Translations under genes and position numbers: made by a program | Notes under the pieces: model-generated | Seen by the model: the letters and a program-made list of their open reading frames with translations, nothing else | What the model was told of the DNA's origin: nothing | Database searches by the model: none | DNA from: Segetibacter sp. | GTDB lineage: Bacteria; Bacteroidota; Bacteroidia; Chitinophagales; Chitinophagaceae | NCBI GenBank assembly: GCA_028288505.1 | Contig: JAQBNN010000137.1 | Span: 1-41,650 of the forward strand | DNA length: 41,650 nt | Direction of reading: 5' to 3' | In this document: positions 16,306 through 25,439 of the stretch, piece after piece | Numbering within the stretch: position 1 is the first letter of the stretch | Layout of the letters: every line of letters starts with the position of its first letter

Positions 16306-17520
16306 ATGAAATTCATTAAGTATTTTATTGTAGTCTTTATAGGCTTCTTTGTTTTTGCAGCCTGTCAAAAAGAGCTCAGCCTCGAGACTGGGGCTGCCGG
16401 TACAGCTGTAGGAACTTTCGCAAAAGACAGCGCCACCGATAACTGTCAGCCCATAAGTGTAAATGGAACCTATAATAAGGATAGCACATTGCGTGACTCG
16501 AATTATGTGCTCGTTAATGTAAATGTGACCACAGCGGGCATGTATAAAATTGTTACCACCACAGAAAATGGTTACTTCTTCCAGGATTCCAGTTATTTCG
16601 CTGCAGCCGGACCTCAAACAGTTAAGTTGAAAGCTTTCGGAAAGCCCGAAAAGGTAATGACGAGTAATTTTGTTGTGCAGTTTGGATCCAGCTTCTGTAA
16701 TTTTTCCGTTACTGCAACCCAGGGTAGCGGTGGTACAGGCGGAAGTAGTGGCACGGCTGCATATGCTTTGGCAGGTGCCCCCGGTAGTTGTACAACTCCT
16801 GTTATAGCAGGAACTTATACTACAGGTACTGCACTTACTACAGCCAATACAGTTACATTAAATGTAAATGTTACTACTGTGGGTACTTTCTCAATTACTA
16901 CGCCCACCAGTAATGGAATGACCTTTTCTGGCTCGGGTACCTTTACTACTACAGGCCCTCAAACTATAAGATTAACAGGTTCAGGAATACCTGTTATTGC
17001 AGGTTCTACCCCTGTTCCGGTTACTATGGCAAGTTCAACCTGCACTTTTAATATTACGGTAGCACAAGGTACCGGTAGTGGCAGCGGTAGTAGTGCAGCA
17101 GATACTGCCTGGTCGTTCAACCAGGGAAGCAGATTTTTTTATGGCCGTACGGATGGACTTAATGATACACTGGTTGTAGACAGCGCCTCAGGCACTTCAA
17201 GAATGGTTTTAGTAGTCGATGGTTATACCTATCCTGGTGGAGATTCTGCCATTCAAATAATTATAATGATGCCTGGTACCACTTTACAATCAGGTACTTA
17301 TACTACAACTTCGAGTTCAGAATTCGCTTTTTATGATTCTGCTTATCCTCCCGAAATTTATCTCGCAAATTTTACAACTACCAATGCAAGTATATCTATA
17401 GTGCTCAGCTACAATAGTACTACCAGGTTAGCAACTGGTACCTTTGCCGGAACTGCTCTTACCGCTACCGGCACGGCAGTACCCATAACAAATGGTAAGT
17501 TTCGAGGAACAGTACAATAA
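16306..17520 (+). CDS. Surface lipoprotein with a duplicated Ig-like unit, function unknown
   Basis: A 404-residue lipoprotein. The N-terminus is a hydrophobic signal ending in FVFAAC with Cys20 as the likely lipidation site. Two similar units of about 95 residues follow: one from NCQPISVNGTY to FCNFSVTATQG, the other from SCTTPVIAGTY to TCTFNITVAQG. Each has a Cys near both ends, a VNVNVTT strand and a GPQT(V/I)(K/R)L strand. Gly/Ser-rich linkers separate them. The C-terminal part of about 140 residues is Thr-rich and beta-strand-like. I start at ATG 16306 because the upstream in-frame start would overlap the dehydrogenase gene and hide the signal peptide. No enzyme motif is visible; a cell-surface adhesin-like role is a guess. 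Confidence 0.8.
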   Translation: MKFIKYFIVVFIGFFVFAACQKELSLETGAAGTAVGTFAKDSATDNCQPISVNGTYNKDSTLRDSNYVLVNVNVTTAGMYKIVTTTENGYFFQDSSYFAAAGPQTVKLKAFGKPEKVMTSNFVVQFGSSFCNFSVTATQGSGGTGGSSGTAAYALAGAPGSCTTPVIAGTYTTGTALTTANTVTLNVNVTTVGTFSITTPTSNGMTFSGSGTFTTTGPQTIRLTGSGIPVIAGSTPVPVTMASSTCTFNITVAQGTGSGSGSSAADTAWSFNQGSRFFYGRTDGLNDTLVVDSASGTSRMVLVVDGYTYPGGDSAIQIIIMMPGTTLQSGTYTTTSSSEFAFYDSAYPPEIYLANFTTTNASISIVLSYNSTTRLATGTFAGTALTATGTAVPITNGKFRGTVQ

Positions 17521-17540
17521 ACGTAAAACGTACAATTAAT

Positions 17541-17573
17541 AAAAAGGCTACTCAAAATAGAGTAGCCTTTTTA
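17541..17573 (+). terminator. Terminator of the lipoprotein gene
   Basis: AAAAAGGCTACTC and GAGTAGCCTTTTT form a perfect 13-bp stem with a T-rich tail, 20 bases after the stop. Confidence 0.9.
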
Positions 17574-17643
17574 TTTTATCAAGTCACCAATTCGCATTAA
17601 GTAAACCTTTTAAAAGTTTTGCTGTGTTCCTTATTACGTAAAT

Positions 17644-17700
17644 GTTGAACTGAGCGTAGCAACGATGCTGCTATGAAAAGATGTAGCTGGTAACATAATA
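17644..17700 (+). repeat. Dispersed repeat, copy 9 (GTTGAACTGAGCGTAGC subtype)
   Basis: GTTGAACTGAGCGTAGCAAC, then GATGCTGCTATGAAAAG and the 3' part AGCTGGTAACATAATA. It has the same subtype as copy 4. Confidence 0.85.
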
Positions 17701-17741
17701 ATACTTGCTACTCCACGTGTATCGCAAAAGTTAGAGACACT

Positions 17742-17780
17742 AAAAAAGCGCTAAGTAATAGCGCTTTTAATTTTTTTTTG
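17742..17780 (-). terminator. Bidirectional terminator, likely for lspA
   Basis: AAAAGCGCTA and TAGCGCTTTT pair around AGTAA. A/T runs on both sides allow use from either strand. lspA ends about 80 bases to the right. Confidence 0.7.
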
Positions 17781-17832
17781 AAGACCAGCTTTTGTTCTTT
17801 GAGGAGTCATTCTTGCGACGCTCCGTTCATCT
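17773..17832 (-). repeat. Dispersed repeat, copy 10
   Basis: Minus strand: GATGAACGGAGCGTCGCAAG, then AATG, with tail AGCTGGTCTTCAAAAAAA. The central base of the dyad is T instead of A, while the flanking pairs are kept. Confidence 0.7.
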
Positions 17833-17851
17833 GCAACACTTTGTGCAGCAT

Positions 17852-18535
17852 TTAAACAACTTCCACTTTATCATCAACGGTTGATTTTGTTTCTGCAGTA
17901 GTTTTAACCGGTTCTTGCTTATCCTTATTAAAAAAATTATTCTGGAAAATAAGAATAGAAATTACGCCAATTGAAATAGATGCGTCGGCTATATTAAATA
18001 CGGGTCTGAAAAACTCGAAATCCTCTCCGCCCCAAAAAGGAAACCATTGAGGGTAGTGCGCATTTCTAATAACAGGAAAATAAAGCATATCAACCACTTT
18101 GCCATGGAGAAAACTGGCGTAACCTCCATTTGATGGAAAGGCCTTGGCAATATTCTGCAAATAAGGATCGCTTTCCTGGAAGATCATTCCGTAAAACATA
18201 CTGTCAATAAGGTTACCTAAAGCACCAGCGAAAATGAGGGCACTGCAAATGATAAAACCCTTGTGATATTTCTTTTTTATAAAATCACGAATAATAAATA
18301 CACCAGCAATTACGGCAACGAGTCTAAAAAGTGTTAGTGCCACCTTACCCCATTCGCCACCCATTTTCCAACCCCAGGCCATTCCTTCATTTTCAACAAA
18401 GTGAAGACGAAACCATTCCATGCCAAATACCTTTATTTCGTCGCCAATGTAAAAGTGAGTTTTAATGTAAAACTTTGAAGCCTGATCTATAAATAAGATG
18501 AGTAAGATTAATAAGACGATATTTCTTGAGCGCAC
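17852..18535 (-). CDS. lspA: Lipoprotein signal peptidase
   Basis: An inner-membrane aspartyl protease (signal peptidase II) that cleaves prolipoprotein signal peptides at the lipobox cysteine. It contains four hydrophobic segments and both family motifs with the catalytic aspartates, GALGNLIDS and FNIADASISIG. I start at GTG 18535 (227 residues): a TAnnTTTG promoter at 18554-18561 lies inside the longer reading frame, whose extra 14 residues begin with TTG. Compared with the usual 160-170 residues it has an enlarged periplasmic loop and a charged C-terminal tail, as often seen in Bacteroidota. It lies 118 bp downstream of murF-alr. The window encodes several substrates, including GldJ. Confidence 0.92.
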   Translation of the reverse strand: MRSRNIVLLILLILFIDQASKFYIKTHFYIGDEIKVFGMEWFRLHFVENEGMAWGWKMGGEWGKVALTLFRLVAVIAGVFIIRDFIKKKYHKGFIICSALIFAGALGNLIDSMFYGMIFQESDPYLQNIAKAFPSNGGYASFLHGKVVDMLYFPVIRNAHYPQWFPFWGGEDFEFFRPVFNIADASISIGVISILIFQNNFFNKDKQEPVKTTAETKSTVDDKVEVV

Positions 18536-18553
18536 TACTAAAAAATTTTGAGC

Positions 18554-18561
18554 CAAAGATA
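18554..18561 (-). promoter_or_regulatory. -7 promoter element of lspA
   Basis: The minus strand reads TATCTTTG, an exact TAnnTTTG match, 18 bases before the GTG start at 18535. It supports the shorter lspA start. Confidence 0.6.
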
Positions 18562-18652
18562 GGGAAAGAGGGAGCAAGGAATGTTGAAATATGAGCGTTT
18601 AACAAAATCCTTTTATGGTTAAAAATATTGATAACGAAGCTGCAGGATGTTA

Positions 18653-21109
18653 TTATTCCTCGTAGTATACACGTTTTACGCGGTGGCTAACACTCGTCAT
18701 AATTTCGTAAGGAATTGTATCGCACCAGGCTGCCACCTGCTGTACTGGTAAGTTTGGTCCAAACAGTTCAACCAGGTCGCCTTCTTTTGCATCTTCAATG
18801 CCTGTTATATCTATCATCGTCATGTCCATGCACACATTTCCTATAACAGGTACTAGCTGGCCTTTTATAAAAACCTGTCCTTTCCAGTTGCCTAATCTCC
18901 TGCTAAACCCATCAGCATAACCTACCCTTATTGTAGCTATTGTAGAATCTTTCTCTAGTATTCCTTTCCTGCTGTAGCCAATGCTTTCCCCTGCTTTTAC
19001 TTTTCTTATTTGCGCTATTGTAGTTTTGAAAGTGGCAACTGGTGTTAGGTTTAGAGTGCCTAAAGCCGAGCTGTCTACACCATAAAGCCCGATGCCTAAT
19101 CGTACCATGTTAAACTGAAACACGGGATGACGAAAGATAGCCGCTGAGTTTGAAACATGTTTTAAAAAAGGATAGCGGATAGCAATTTCAAATTGCTGGC
19201 AGGCAGCTTCAAACAGAGAAACCTGTTGCCTGGTAAAAGAATCATGAGTAGGATCGTCGCTGGCAACGAGGTGACTAAAAACACTTTTAATAATAAACCT
19301 ATCGTTGTTTTTTAAAAGGGTAGCGAGCTTATTTACATCATCTTTTTCGAAGCCTAGCCTGTGCATGCCCGTATCCAATTTAATATGCACAGGAAATTGT
19401 TTCATTCCTTCTTCCAGTAAATAAGCATCAAAGGCTTTTAATATTTCAAACGAATAAAGTTCGGGCTCCAGGTTATAATCAACCAATGCCTGGAAGGTTA
19501 CTACCTCAGGGTTCATAACCATGATTGGCATTGAGATACCGCTTTTACGTAACTCTACCCCTTCGTCGGCGTATGCTACTGCCAGGTAATCTACTTTGTG
19601 AAATTGAAGCACGCTTGCTACTTCAGCACTACCGCTGCCATAACTAAAAGCCTTTACCATTGCCATAATTTTTGTTTCAGGCTTTACGTAGCGTTGGTAC
19701 TCTTTTAAATTCTGGACCATTGCAGTAAGGTTAACTTCCAGCACTGTTTGGTGCATCTGCTGCTCAAACAACAAATCGATTTGCTCAAACTGGAAAGTCC
19801 GTGCTCCCTTCAATAAGATTACTTCATCTTTAAATTTATTGAAGCTGAAATGCTGCTTAAAGTCTTCCACTGTAGAGTAGAAGTAGCAACGACTAATTTG
19901 CTTTGAAAAGTGATCAGCATATAATTGCATTTGAGGACCAATGCCTATAAATTTTTGAGCCCTGCTAAACGCTACCATTTGGGCAACTCGGTCGTAGGCA
20001 ACACTACTGGTGCTTTCTCCCAGGTCTGATAAAATAACGGATGAACTTTGATTGCCAGCTTGCTGTTGCAGGAAGTCCAAAGCGATTTCCAGGCTACTAA
20101 TATCATTGCTATAACTGTCGTTTATTACTGAACAATTGTTGATTGCTCTTTTTAATTGAAGGCGCATTTCAACTGTTCTTAGTAAGTCCATTCTTGTCGC
20201 GATTGTTTCCGTAGAAATCTTTAAATGTAACAGAGTACACCAGCAACTAATTGCGTTTTCAATGGAAGCATTGTCTGTGAAAGGGATGGTAATAGAGATT
20301 TTAATTCCTTTATGAAGACCATCAATTGAAGTGAAAGGTGCTTTTTTGTTTATGGCAGTTATCTTCAGGAAAGAGCCTTTTCTTCCCCAGCTTTTGATCC
20401 TTTTATCTACAGCTATTGCCGGTACGAGAAGGAGTGTATCGGCATTGCAAATTATGGTTGAGGCATTTTTAAAAAGCTTCCATTTCTCCGTAAGTTTTTC
20501 CTCAGGGTTAGCAAAGCCTTCATTATGAGCTTCACCCAAGTTTGTAAGGATACCAATAGTAGGATTGATTAGTTCCTGCAAAGCTTCCATTTCGCCGTTT
20601 TGAGAAATACCTGCTTCGAATATTCCCAAAGAATGTTCTTCTCCGGCCTGCCATACACTTAAGGGTACACCGATTTGAGAGTTGTAGCTTTTAGGACTTC
20701 TTACGATGTTAAAGTCCTCATGCAGTAGTTGATACAACCATTCTTTTACAATAGTCTTTCCGTTGCTTCCGGTTATGCCAATAACCGGTATATTAAATTG
20801 GCTTCTATGATTAGATGCTAACGTTTGAAGTGCAGCTAGGGCATTTTCAACAATGATAAAGTTAGCTGCGGTGAAGTGAGTATGATCGAAAGGGCTTTAT
20901 ACAATAAAATTTCTTAAACCCTTTTCATAAAGGTCTGCAATAAAAGATGCTCCGCTTCTTCTGCATCCTTTTAAAGCAATGAACAGGCTTTGAGAGGGAA
21001 AGGTAAGGCGGCGGCTATCTATAAGAATATATTGTACCTCTAGTGCCGGCTGGTACAGCACGTATTCACCTGGAACAATGTCAGCAATATTTTCAAAAGT
21101 ATAAATCAA
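18653..21109 (-). pseudogene. murF-alr: Fused MurF ligase / alanine racemase gene interrupted by one in-frame TAA
   Basis: The full frame spans 819 codons. The N-terminal half is UDP-MurNAc-tripeptide:D-Ala-D-Ala ligase (MurF), which adds D-Ala-D-Ala to the peptidoglycan precursor. The C-terminal half, from about MHQTVLEVNL, is a PLP alanine racemase with the PLP lysine in AMVKAFSYG and the GYADGFSRR tyrosine motif. Codon 71 is TAA (20897-20899). Reading through it gives FIV*SPFDHTHFTAANF and then the P-loop GITGSNGKT, so there is no frameshift. No ATG, GTG or TTG lies in frame between the TAA and the P-loop; the first TTG is at 20737, after it. Without readthrough or correction the ligase cannot bind ATP. 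The gene is normally essential, so a sequencing error, a very recent mutation or suppression are the choices. The start used is TTG 21109. Confidence 0.88.
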
Positions 21110-21171
21110 TAGATCAGGACAATTATAGCATGAAAGATAATGTGCCTTTAGTGCTGACTTAACTACCGCAA

Positions 21172-22152
21172 TTAAATGGAACCATCATTCACTTCAGGAG
21201 GCGTTCCTTTTCGCGTTTTGTACTGCGAATAGATAATAGAAAATGTGAGTGAAGCGACAATGATTGCCAGCGAAATGTAAATGGAAATGTGGATATCAAA
21301 ATACTCTATAAGCATTTTTACGCCTATAAATATTAGCACCACTGCTATTCCTTGTTGCAGGTAATCAAATTTGTTTACTGCACCTCGTAACAAAAAGAAC
21401 AAGCTTCTTAAGCCAAGTACGGCAAATATATTTGAAGAGTAAATTACTAATTTATCATCTGCTGTAAAAGGGTCTTCGGCTCTGTCTTTAACCAATGAAA
21501 CAACGGTGGGAATACTGTCTACTGCAAAAACGATATCTGTGGCAGCTAACATCATCACAACCAGGAATAGGGTGGTAAAGAATACCTTGCCCTTGCTTCT
21601 AATTATATATCGTCCATTAGGTTCTAGGTGGCTAATCCTAAAAAATGTGCTAAACCATTTAAAGATCTTGGTATCTCCGGGATTGTATTCTTCCTCGGCT
21701 GATTTAAAAAATAATTTAACACCAGTATATAATAAGAACCCTCCAAATATGTAGAGCAACCAATGGAACCTGTTAATTAGTTCGATACCGAGTGCAATGA
21801 AAATTATACGAAAAACAATTGCAAGAAGAACACCTATTAATAAAGCGCGAGCGGCATCGCTTTCTTTTACTTTAAAGAAAGAAAAGATCAGGATAAAAAC
21901 AAACACGTTATCGATACTTAAGCTTTTCTCCATAAGGTAAGCCGTAATATACTTGGTGGCTACTTTCTCTCCTTGTTCGAACCATAGAAATACAAAGAAA
22001 GCAATTGACAGTCCCACCCAGAAGATGGATTGATAAAGTGCACTTTTTAAAGTAATAGACTTATTTCTCTTGCTTAAAAAACCCATGTCTATAACGATCG
22101 AAAGAAGCAGAACAATTCCAAAGGTTAAGTATGTTACCTGGTCAACAGTCAT
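21172..22152 (-). CDS. TerC-family integral membrane protein
   Basis: A polytopic membrane protein of 326 residues with about eight to nine hydrophobic segments. The two acidic TerC signatures are present: EKSLSIDNVFVF and ATDIVFAVDSIPTVV. TerC/Alx proteins are linked to metal ion (manganese) export and tellurite resistance; which applies here cannot be told, and no other ter genes are nearby. I start at ATG 22152 because a TAnnTTTG promoter (22171-22178) lies just upstream; a TTG at 22197 would include it in the coding sequence. murF-alr starts 62 bp downstream and may be co-transcribed. Confidence 0.9.
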   Translation of the reverse strand: MTVDQVTYLTFGIVLLLSIVIDMGFLSKRNKSITLKSALYQSIFWVGLSIAFFVFLWFEQGEKVATKYITAYLMEKSLSIDNVFVFILIFSFFKVKESDAARALLIGVLLAIVFRIIFIALGIELINRFHWLLYIFGGFLLYTGVKLFFKSAEEEYNPGDTKIFKWFSTFFRISHLEPNGRYIIRSKGKVFFTTLFLVVMMLAATDIVFAVDSIPTVVSLVKDRAEDPFTADDKLVIYSSNIFAVLGLRSLFFLLRGAVNKFDYLQQGIAVVLIFIGVKMLIEYFDIHISIYISLAIIVASLTFSIIYSQYKTRKGTPPEVNDGSI

Positions 22153-22170
22153 AGAAATAAAATTGAGTGG

Positions 22171-22178
22171 CAAAAATA
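22171..22178 (-). promoter_or_regulatory. -7 promoter element of the terC-like gene
   Basis: The minus strand reads TATTTTTG, 18 bases before the ATG. A TTGG about 19 bases further upstream fits the -33 element. Confidence 0.65.
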
Positions 22179-22295
22179 CAGGTTTGCAGGAGGCCAACCC
22201 ATTTTGTTTGCAAAGTCAAAAAGAGTTTCGTCAACTTAAACAAATCTTTAAGCGGTGTAATGTTTGGAGAGGTGTATGGTGTATAAAAATTTGTG

Positions 22296-22353
22296 GTACA
22301 AGTGAGTGAAACAACCGGGGATGCGTAACGTACTTCTGCTGGTCCCCAAAAAA
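22296..22353 (+). repeat. Dispersed repeat, copy 11 (GTGAGTGA subtype)
   Basis: GTACAAGTGAGTGAAACAAC, then CGGGGATGCG and the 3' part CTGCTGGTCCCCAAAAAATA. It lies immediately 3' of gldG. Confidence 0.8.
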
Positions 22354-22369
22354 TACATTACTATTTAAA

Positions 22370-24085
22370 TTATGCAGAGAAAGCCTTCTTCCTTCGCCAC
22401 TGGTAGATGGAACCAAAGATTAATACTATGAGGATTGGAAGGCCAATATTTATTATTTGCCAGAAAGTTTTTTGCTCGCTGATCTTTTGCTTATCGAGTA
22501 GGCGTAGAGTGAAATCTTTGCCTCGTGTTTCGAGGATGCCGCTTGGACTGACCATGTAATCGATCGCGTTTAGTAGAAACTCTTTGTTGGCAAAACGATA
22601 GTTTTCGAGTTGTAGCATTCCCATGCTCATTGGTCCCTGGCTTTGGCTTATTGGGTTTGTCACCAGGTCGCCATCGCTTACCACGATTTGCTTTCCAGGT
22701 TTAACTGCAGCGGGGGCAAACGGTTTATTCGACATAACAGCAAGGCTATCACGGAGATCGCTGGTTAAGCGGTTGGCGTAAAGAGAAGTGAAATTACCTT
22801 CGAGCAACACGGCCACGGGCACATAGCTTCTATTAAAAAGGCTTAGGTCGTCTTCGGTCTTTACACTTTGCAGGCTTACCAACGCTGGTGTGCTAAGCAC
22901 ACGACTATTTGTATCGCTGGCCAGCAAGATTGTTTTTTTAATACCGGGTGCTTTCACCGTATCAATTGAGCCGGGGAAAATGCTCAAAACGTCATCAATA
23001 TTTTTAGCAATAGGGTGGGTGCCAGGAGAGTTTAACAATGGATAGTAAGGAAAAGGCACTCTTTGAATTTGCGGTTGATCTCCCATTTGCCCAACCACCA
23101 AAGGTTGCTTTGCATTTTTAAGATCCTGCAGCAGATCGGCATTAATTCTAACACCATACCTAAATAACAAGTCTTCTAAATTCAGGTTCTTATCAAAGGC
23201 GATAAACTCGGCCGATTGAGTTCTTAGTAAACTATCCATCTCTGCATACAGCTTGTCAACAAACCAGATAACGTTGCCGCCATGCATCACGTATTGGTCG
23301 ATCTTCAATTTATCAAGGTCACTAAACGGAAGGCTAGGTTTCACTACCAATAACGTCTTCACTGTATCTGCATCAAGTATCCCGTTCTTTAAATCAAACA
23401 TACCAAAGCGGTAGTTGTTGCTCATGGTCTCGAACAAGTCTTTTACTGTGGGGTTAAGAGGTTCCCCGTTTCCTACTGCATAGGCCACCACGGGAACTTC
23501 TTTACGGGTAAGTTTATCAATCGCATCTGCAAACTTAAACTCAAGTAACGCTTCACTGTAGTTCAAAGTCGTTTCTTCATCCATTCCGCTCTTGCCGCTC
23601 ATTAAATCAACAGCTACCTGTTTACCTTTATACATCATCATTGCAGCCGGAAAAATCAACCGTTCAGTAGTTTCTTCGCCTTCCTTTGCCGATACCTGGT
23701 TATTAAAGGGCTGCACCCCGTATTGGACCAGGCTGTCGTAAACATGGTATCGAAGGCTATCTGACAAGCCCTCTCCTGGCCTAAAAAACTGGTATTGTAT
23801 GTTTGTTTTGCCGTATTCCTTAAACTCGCTCAACAGTTCCTCACTAGCATTGCTAAGCTTCCTAAAGCCAGCGCTTAATTCACCGGTTAAGTATACGTCA
23901 ATCTTCACTTCATCATCCAGGTTGCGGAGTACGTTTTTAGTAGAGTTGCTAAGAGAAAATCGTTTTTCTTTAGTAAGATCAAGCCTAAAGTGCGTTAAGG
24001 AAACGAGGTAAATAATAATTATAAAAGCTGCTGTAAGCCAAAGCCACCAATATTTATTTCGTAATATTTTCTCCAACCCGTTCAT
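22370..24085 (-). CDS. gldG: Gliding-motility ABC transporter component GldG
   Basis: A 571-residue membrane-anchored protein. It has one N-terminal transmembrane helix (about 12-32), then a large periplasmic region beginning RLDLTKEKRFSLSNSTKNVL, which is typical of GldG (ABC-type uncharacterised transport component), and a C-terminal helix (about 545-562) followed by WRRKK. In Flavobacterium, GldA, GldF and GldG form an ABC transporter needed for gliding. gldF lies upstream on the same strand, but a VOC gene and a repeat copy separate the two, whereas gldF and gldG are usually adjacent. gldA is not in the window. Its product probably stabilises the transporter or binds its substrate. Confidence 0.92.
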   Translation of the reverse strand: MNGLEKILRNKYWWLWLTAAFIIIIYLVSLTHFRLDLTKEKRFSLSNSTKNVLRNLDDEVKIDVYLTGELSAGFRKLSNASEELLSEFKEYGKTNIQYQFFRPGEGLSDSLRYHVYDSLVQYGVQPFNNQVSAKEGEETTERLIFPAAMMMYKGKQVAVDLMSGKSGMDEETTLNYSEALLEFKFADAIDKLTRKEVPVVAYAVGNGEPLNPTVKDLFETMSNNYRFGMFDLKNGILDADTVKTLLVVKPSLPFSDLDKLKIDQYVMHGGNVIWFVDKLYAEMDSLLRTQSAEFIAFDKNLNLEDLLFRYGVRINADLLQDLKNAKQPLVVGQMGDQPQIQRVPFPYYPLLNSPGTHPIAKNIDDVLSIFPGSIDTVKAPGIKKTILLASDTNSRVLSTPALVSLQSVKTEDDLSLFNRSYVPVAVLLEGNFTSLYANRLTSDLRDSLAVMSNKPFAPAAVKPGKQIVVSDGDLVTNPISQSQGPMSMGMLQLENYRFANKEFLLNAIDYMVSPSGILETRGKDFTLRLLDKQKISEQKTFWQIINIGLPILIVLIFGSIYQWRRKKAFSA

Positions 24086-24106
24086 AATTTTCTCTCGTTA
24101 TAATAT

Positions 24107-24159
24107 TTGTTTTCTGGCTTAATATCTTTCCCCGGCATCGTTGTGTCACTCACTTGTAC
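24107..24159 (-). repeat. Dispersed repeat, copy 12 (GTGAGTGACAC subtype)
   Basis: Minus strand: GTACAAGTGAGTGACACAAC, then GATGCCGGGGAAAG and a weaker tail AAGCCAGAAAACAAA. It lies between the VOC gene and gldG. Confidence 0.8.
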
Positions 24160-24181
24160 AGTTGGTTCTTAATGCAGCAGA

Positions 24182-24559
24182 TCAGGCTTCTTGTTCGGCC
24201 AATTCCTTCAGCCATTCGGGTGAAGATTCTGTAGTGCCATTAATTACTATCCTGTAGCCTTCGTAATCTATTAATGTTATTGATCTCATACCTAAATGAG
24301 AACTATAAGGTTCGTTCACTTGCTTTCCTTTTGCTCTCAACATCTCTAGATATGCGTCCAGGTCTCTCACCAAAAATGAAATAGAGATTTTGTTTTCGGG
24401 GTAATGCTCTGAAATGTTTAGGTCTACCCCTTCAATTCCTGGATCATATACTTTCAATCCCGGGCGATCCACATGCAGTCTTAATCCCAATGCCTCCCCA
24501 TAAAATTCTTTAGCCTTTTCGGGTGTGCTGCTGAATATTTCAATTTCGTGAAGCTTCAT
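24182..24559 (-). CDS. VOC-superfamily (glyoxalase/bleomycin-resistance fold) protein
   Basis: A small protein of 125 residues with the paired beta-alpha-beta-beta-beta modules of the vicinal oxygen chelate fold. It starts MKLHEIEIFSSTPEKAKEFYGEALGLRL and repeats a similar pattern after ISISFLVRDLDAYLEMLRAKG. Metal-ligand positions are only partly acidic or His (the N-terminal ligand position reads E, near HEIEIF), so enzymatic activity is uncertain. It sits between gldF and gldG, 28 bp after gldF. Nothing in the sequence ties it to gliding. Confidence 0.8.
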   Translation of the reverse strand: MKLHEIEIFSSTPEKAKEFYGEALGLRLHVDRPGLKVYDPGIEGVDLNISEHYPENKISISFLVRDLDAYLEMLRAKGKQVNEPYSSHLGMRSITLIDYEGYRIVINGTTESSPEWLKELAEQEA

Positions 24560-24587
24560 AATGGTGAGTTTTATTGCTTGTTCTCAA

Positions 24588-25310
24588 TCATCTTCTTATC
24601 AAGTTCCTTTCGGTAATTAGTAAAAACAAAGTGATAATAGCAACAAAATACAACACATCTCTCGTATCTACTACCCCGCGGCTAATACTTCTGTAATGGA
24701 AGTTTATTCCAAGCATCTCAATATAATAATCCACGCCGCCTTTAAAAGCAGGAAGCTTACTTAGTGCATCGAACCCGCTATATAAAATGAAACAAACAAA
24801 AGCTGCTAGTATAAAAGCAACCACTGTATTATTAGTGAAGCTGCTGGTGCACATTCCAACTGCTGTAAATACTGCCGCTAAAAATAAGAGACCTATATAA
24901 CTTCCGATCGTTCCACCTACGTCAATACCTCCACGTGCGCTTAATTGCTGTATACTTATGGCATAAATTACCGTAGGAATTAAAGCAACCATTACAATTA
25001 AAAGGCAGCCAAAATATTTGCCCCAGACAATTTTTGCAGAACTTAAAGGAAGCGTTCTTAATGTTTCAAAAGTGCCGGTTTTATACTCATCGGCAATGCT
25101 CCTCATTGTAATAGTCGGGATGAGAAACAACATGATGTAAGGTGCTGTTGCAAAATAGTTATCGAGAGTGGCATAACCAAACTCAAGGATACTGCTATCG
25201 GGAAATACAAAAAGGAACAGGCCCATTAGTAATAAAAAAAGTACGATAGCAATGTACCCAGTAAGGCTGCTGAAGAATTGCCGCCATTCTTTTAAGCATA
25301 TCATCCACAT
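24588..25310 (-). CDS. gldF: Gliding-motility ABC transporter permease GldF
   Basis: An ABC-2 type permease of 240 residues with about six transmembrane segments. It opens with the cytosolic MICLKEWRQFFSSLTGYIAIV, typical for GldF, and carries the conserved SIADEYKTGTFETLRTLPLS loop that couples to the ATPase. In Flavobacterium johnsoniae it works with GldA and GldG. Here gldG follows after an intervening VOC gene. The start at ATG 25310 could also be ATG 25304. The assignment of gldF rather than a generic permease rests on sequence likeness together with nearby gldG. Confidence 0.88.
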   Translation of the reverse strand: MWMICLKEWRQFFSSLTGYIAIVLFLLLMGLFLFVFPDSSILEFGYATLDNYFATAPYIMLFLIPTITMRSIADEYKTGTFETLRTLPLSSAKIVWGKYFGCLLIVMVALIPTVIYAISIQQLSARGGIDVGGTIGSYIGLLFLAAVFTAVGMCTSSFTNNTVVAFILAAFVCFILYSGFDALSKLPAFKGGVDYYIEMLGINFHYRSISRGVVDTRDVLYFVAIITLFLLITERNLIRR

Positions 25311-25439
25311 TATTCAAAACTAAGGGGGAATAATAAAATATGCTCTTTTTTTTGCCGCTTCAAGCACCTATGTCTGACAGAAACGAAGAATTTAAAAAAA
25401 TCTTTACATAAAATGCAGCAGTCCTTAAAAACCTGTTGT

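Larger units (their letters stand above)
17521..17851. other. Convergent intergenic region
   Basis: The gap between the lipoprotein gene and the lspA stop contains two terminators (17541-17573 and 17742-17780) and repeat copies 9 (+) and 10 (-). Here the two copies point tail to tail, unlike the other pairs. There is no coding sequence. Confidence 0.6.

Noticed and set aside
20897-21109. murF-alr broken by a frameshift
   Set aside because: Translation on both sides of the TAA is in the same frame, so it is a single stop codon and not an indel.
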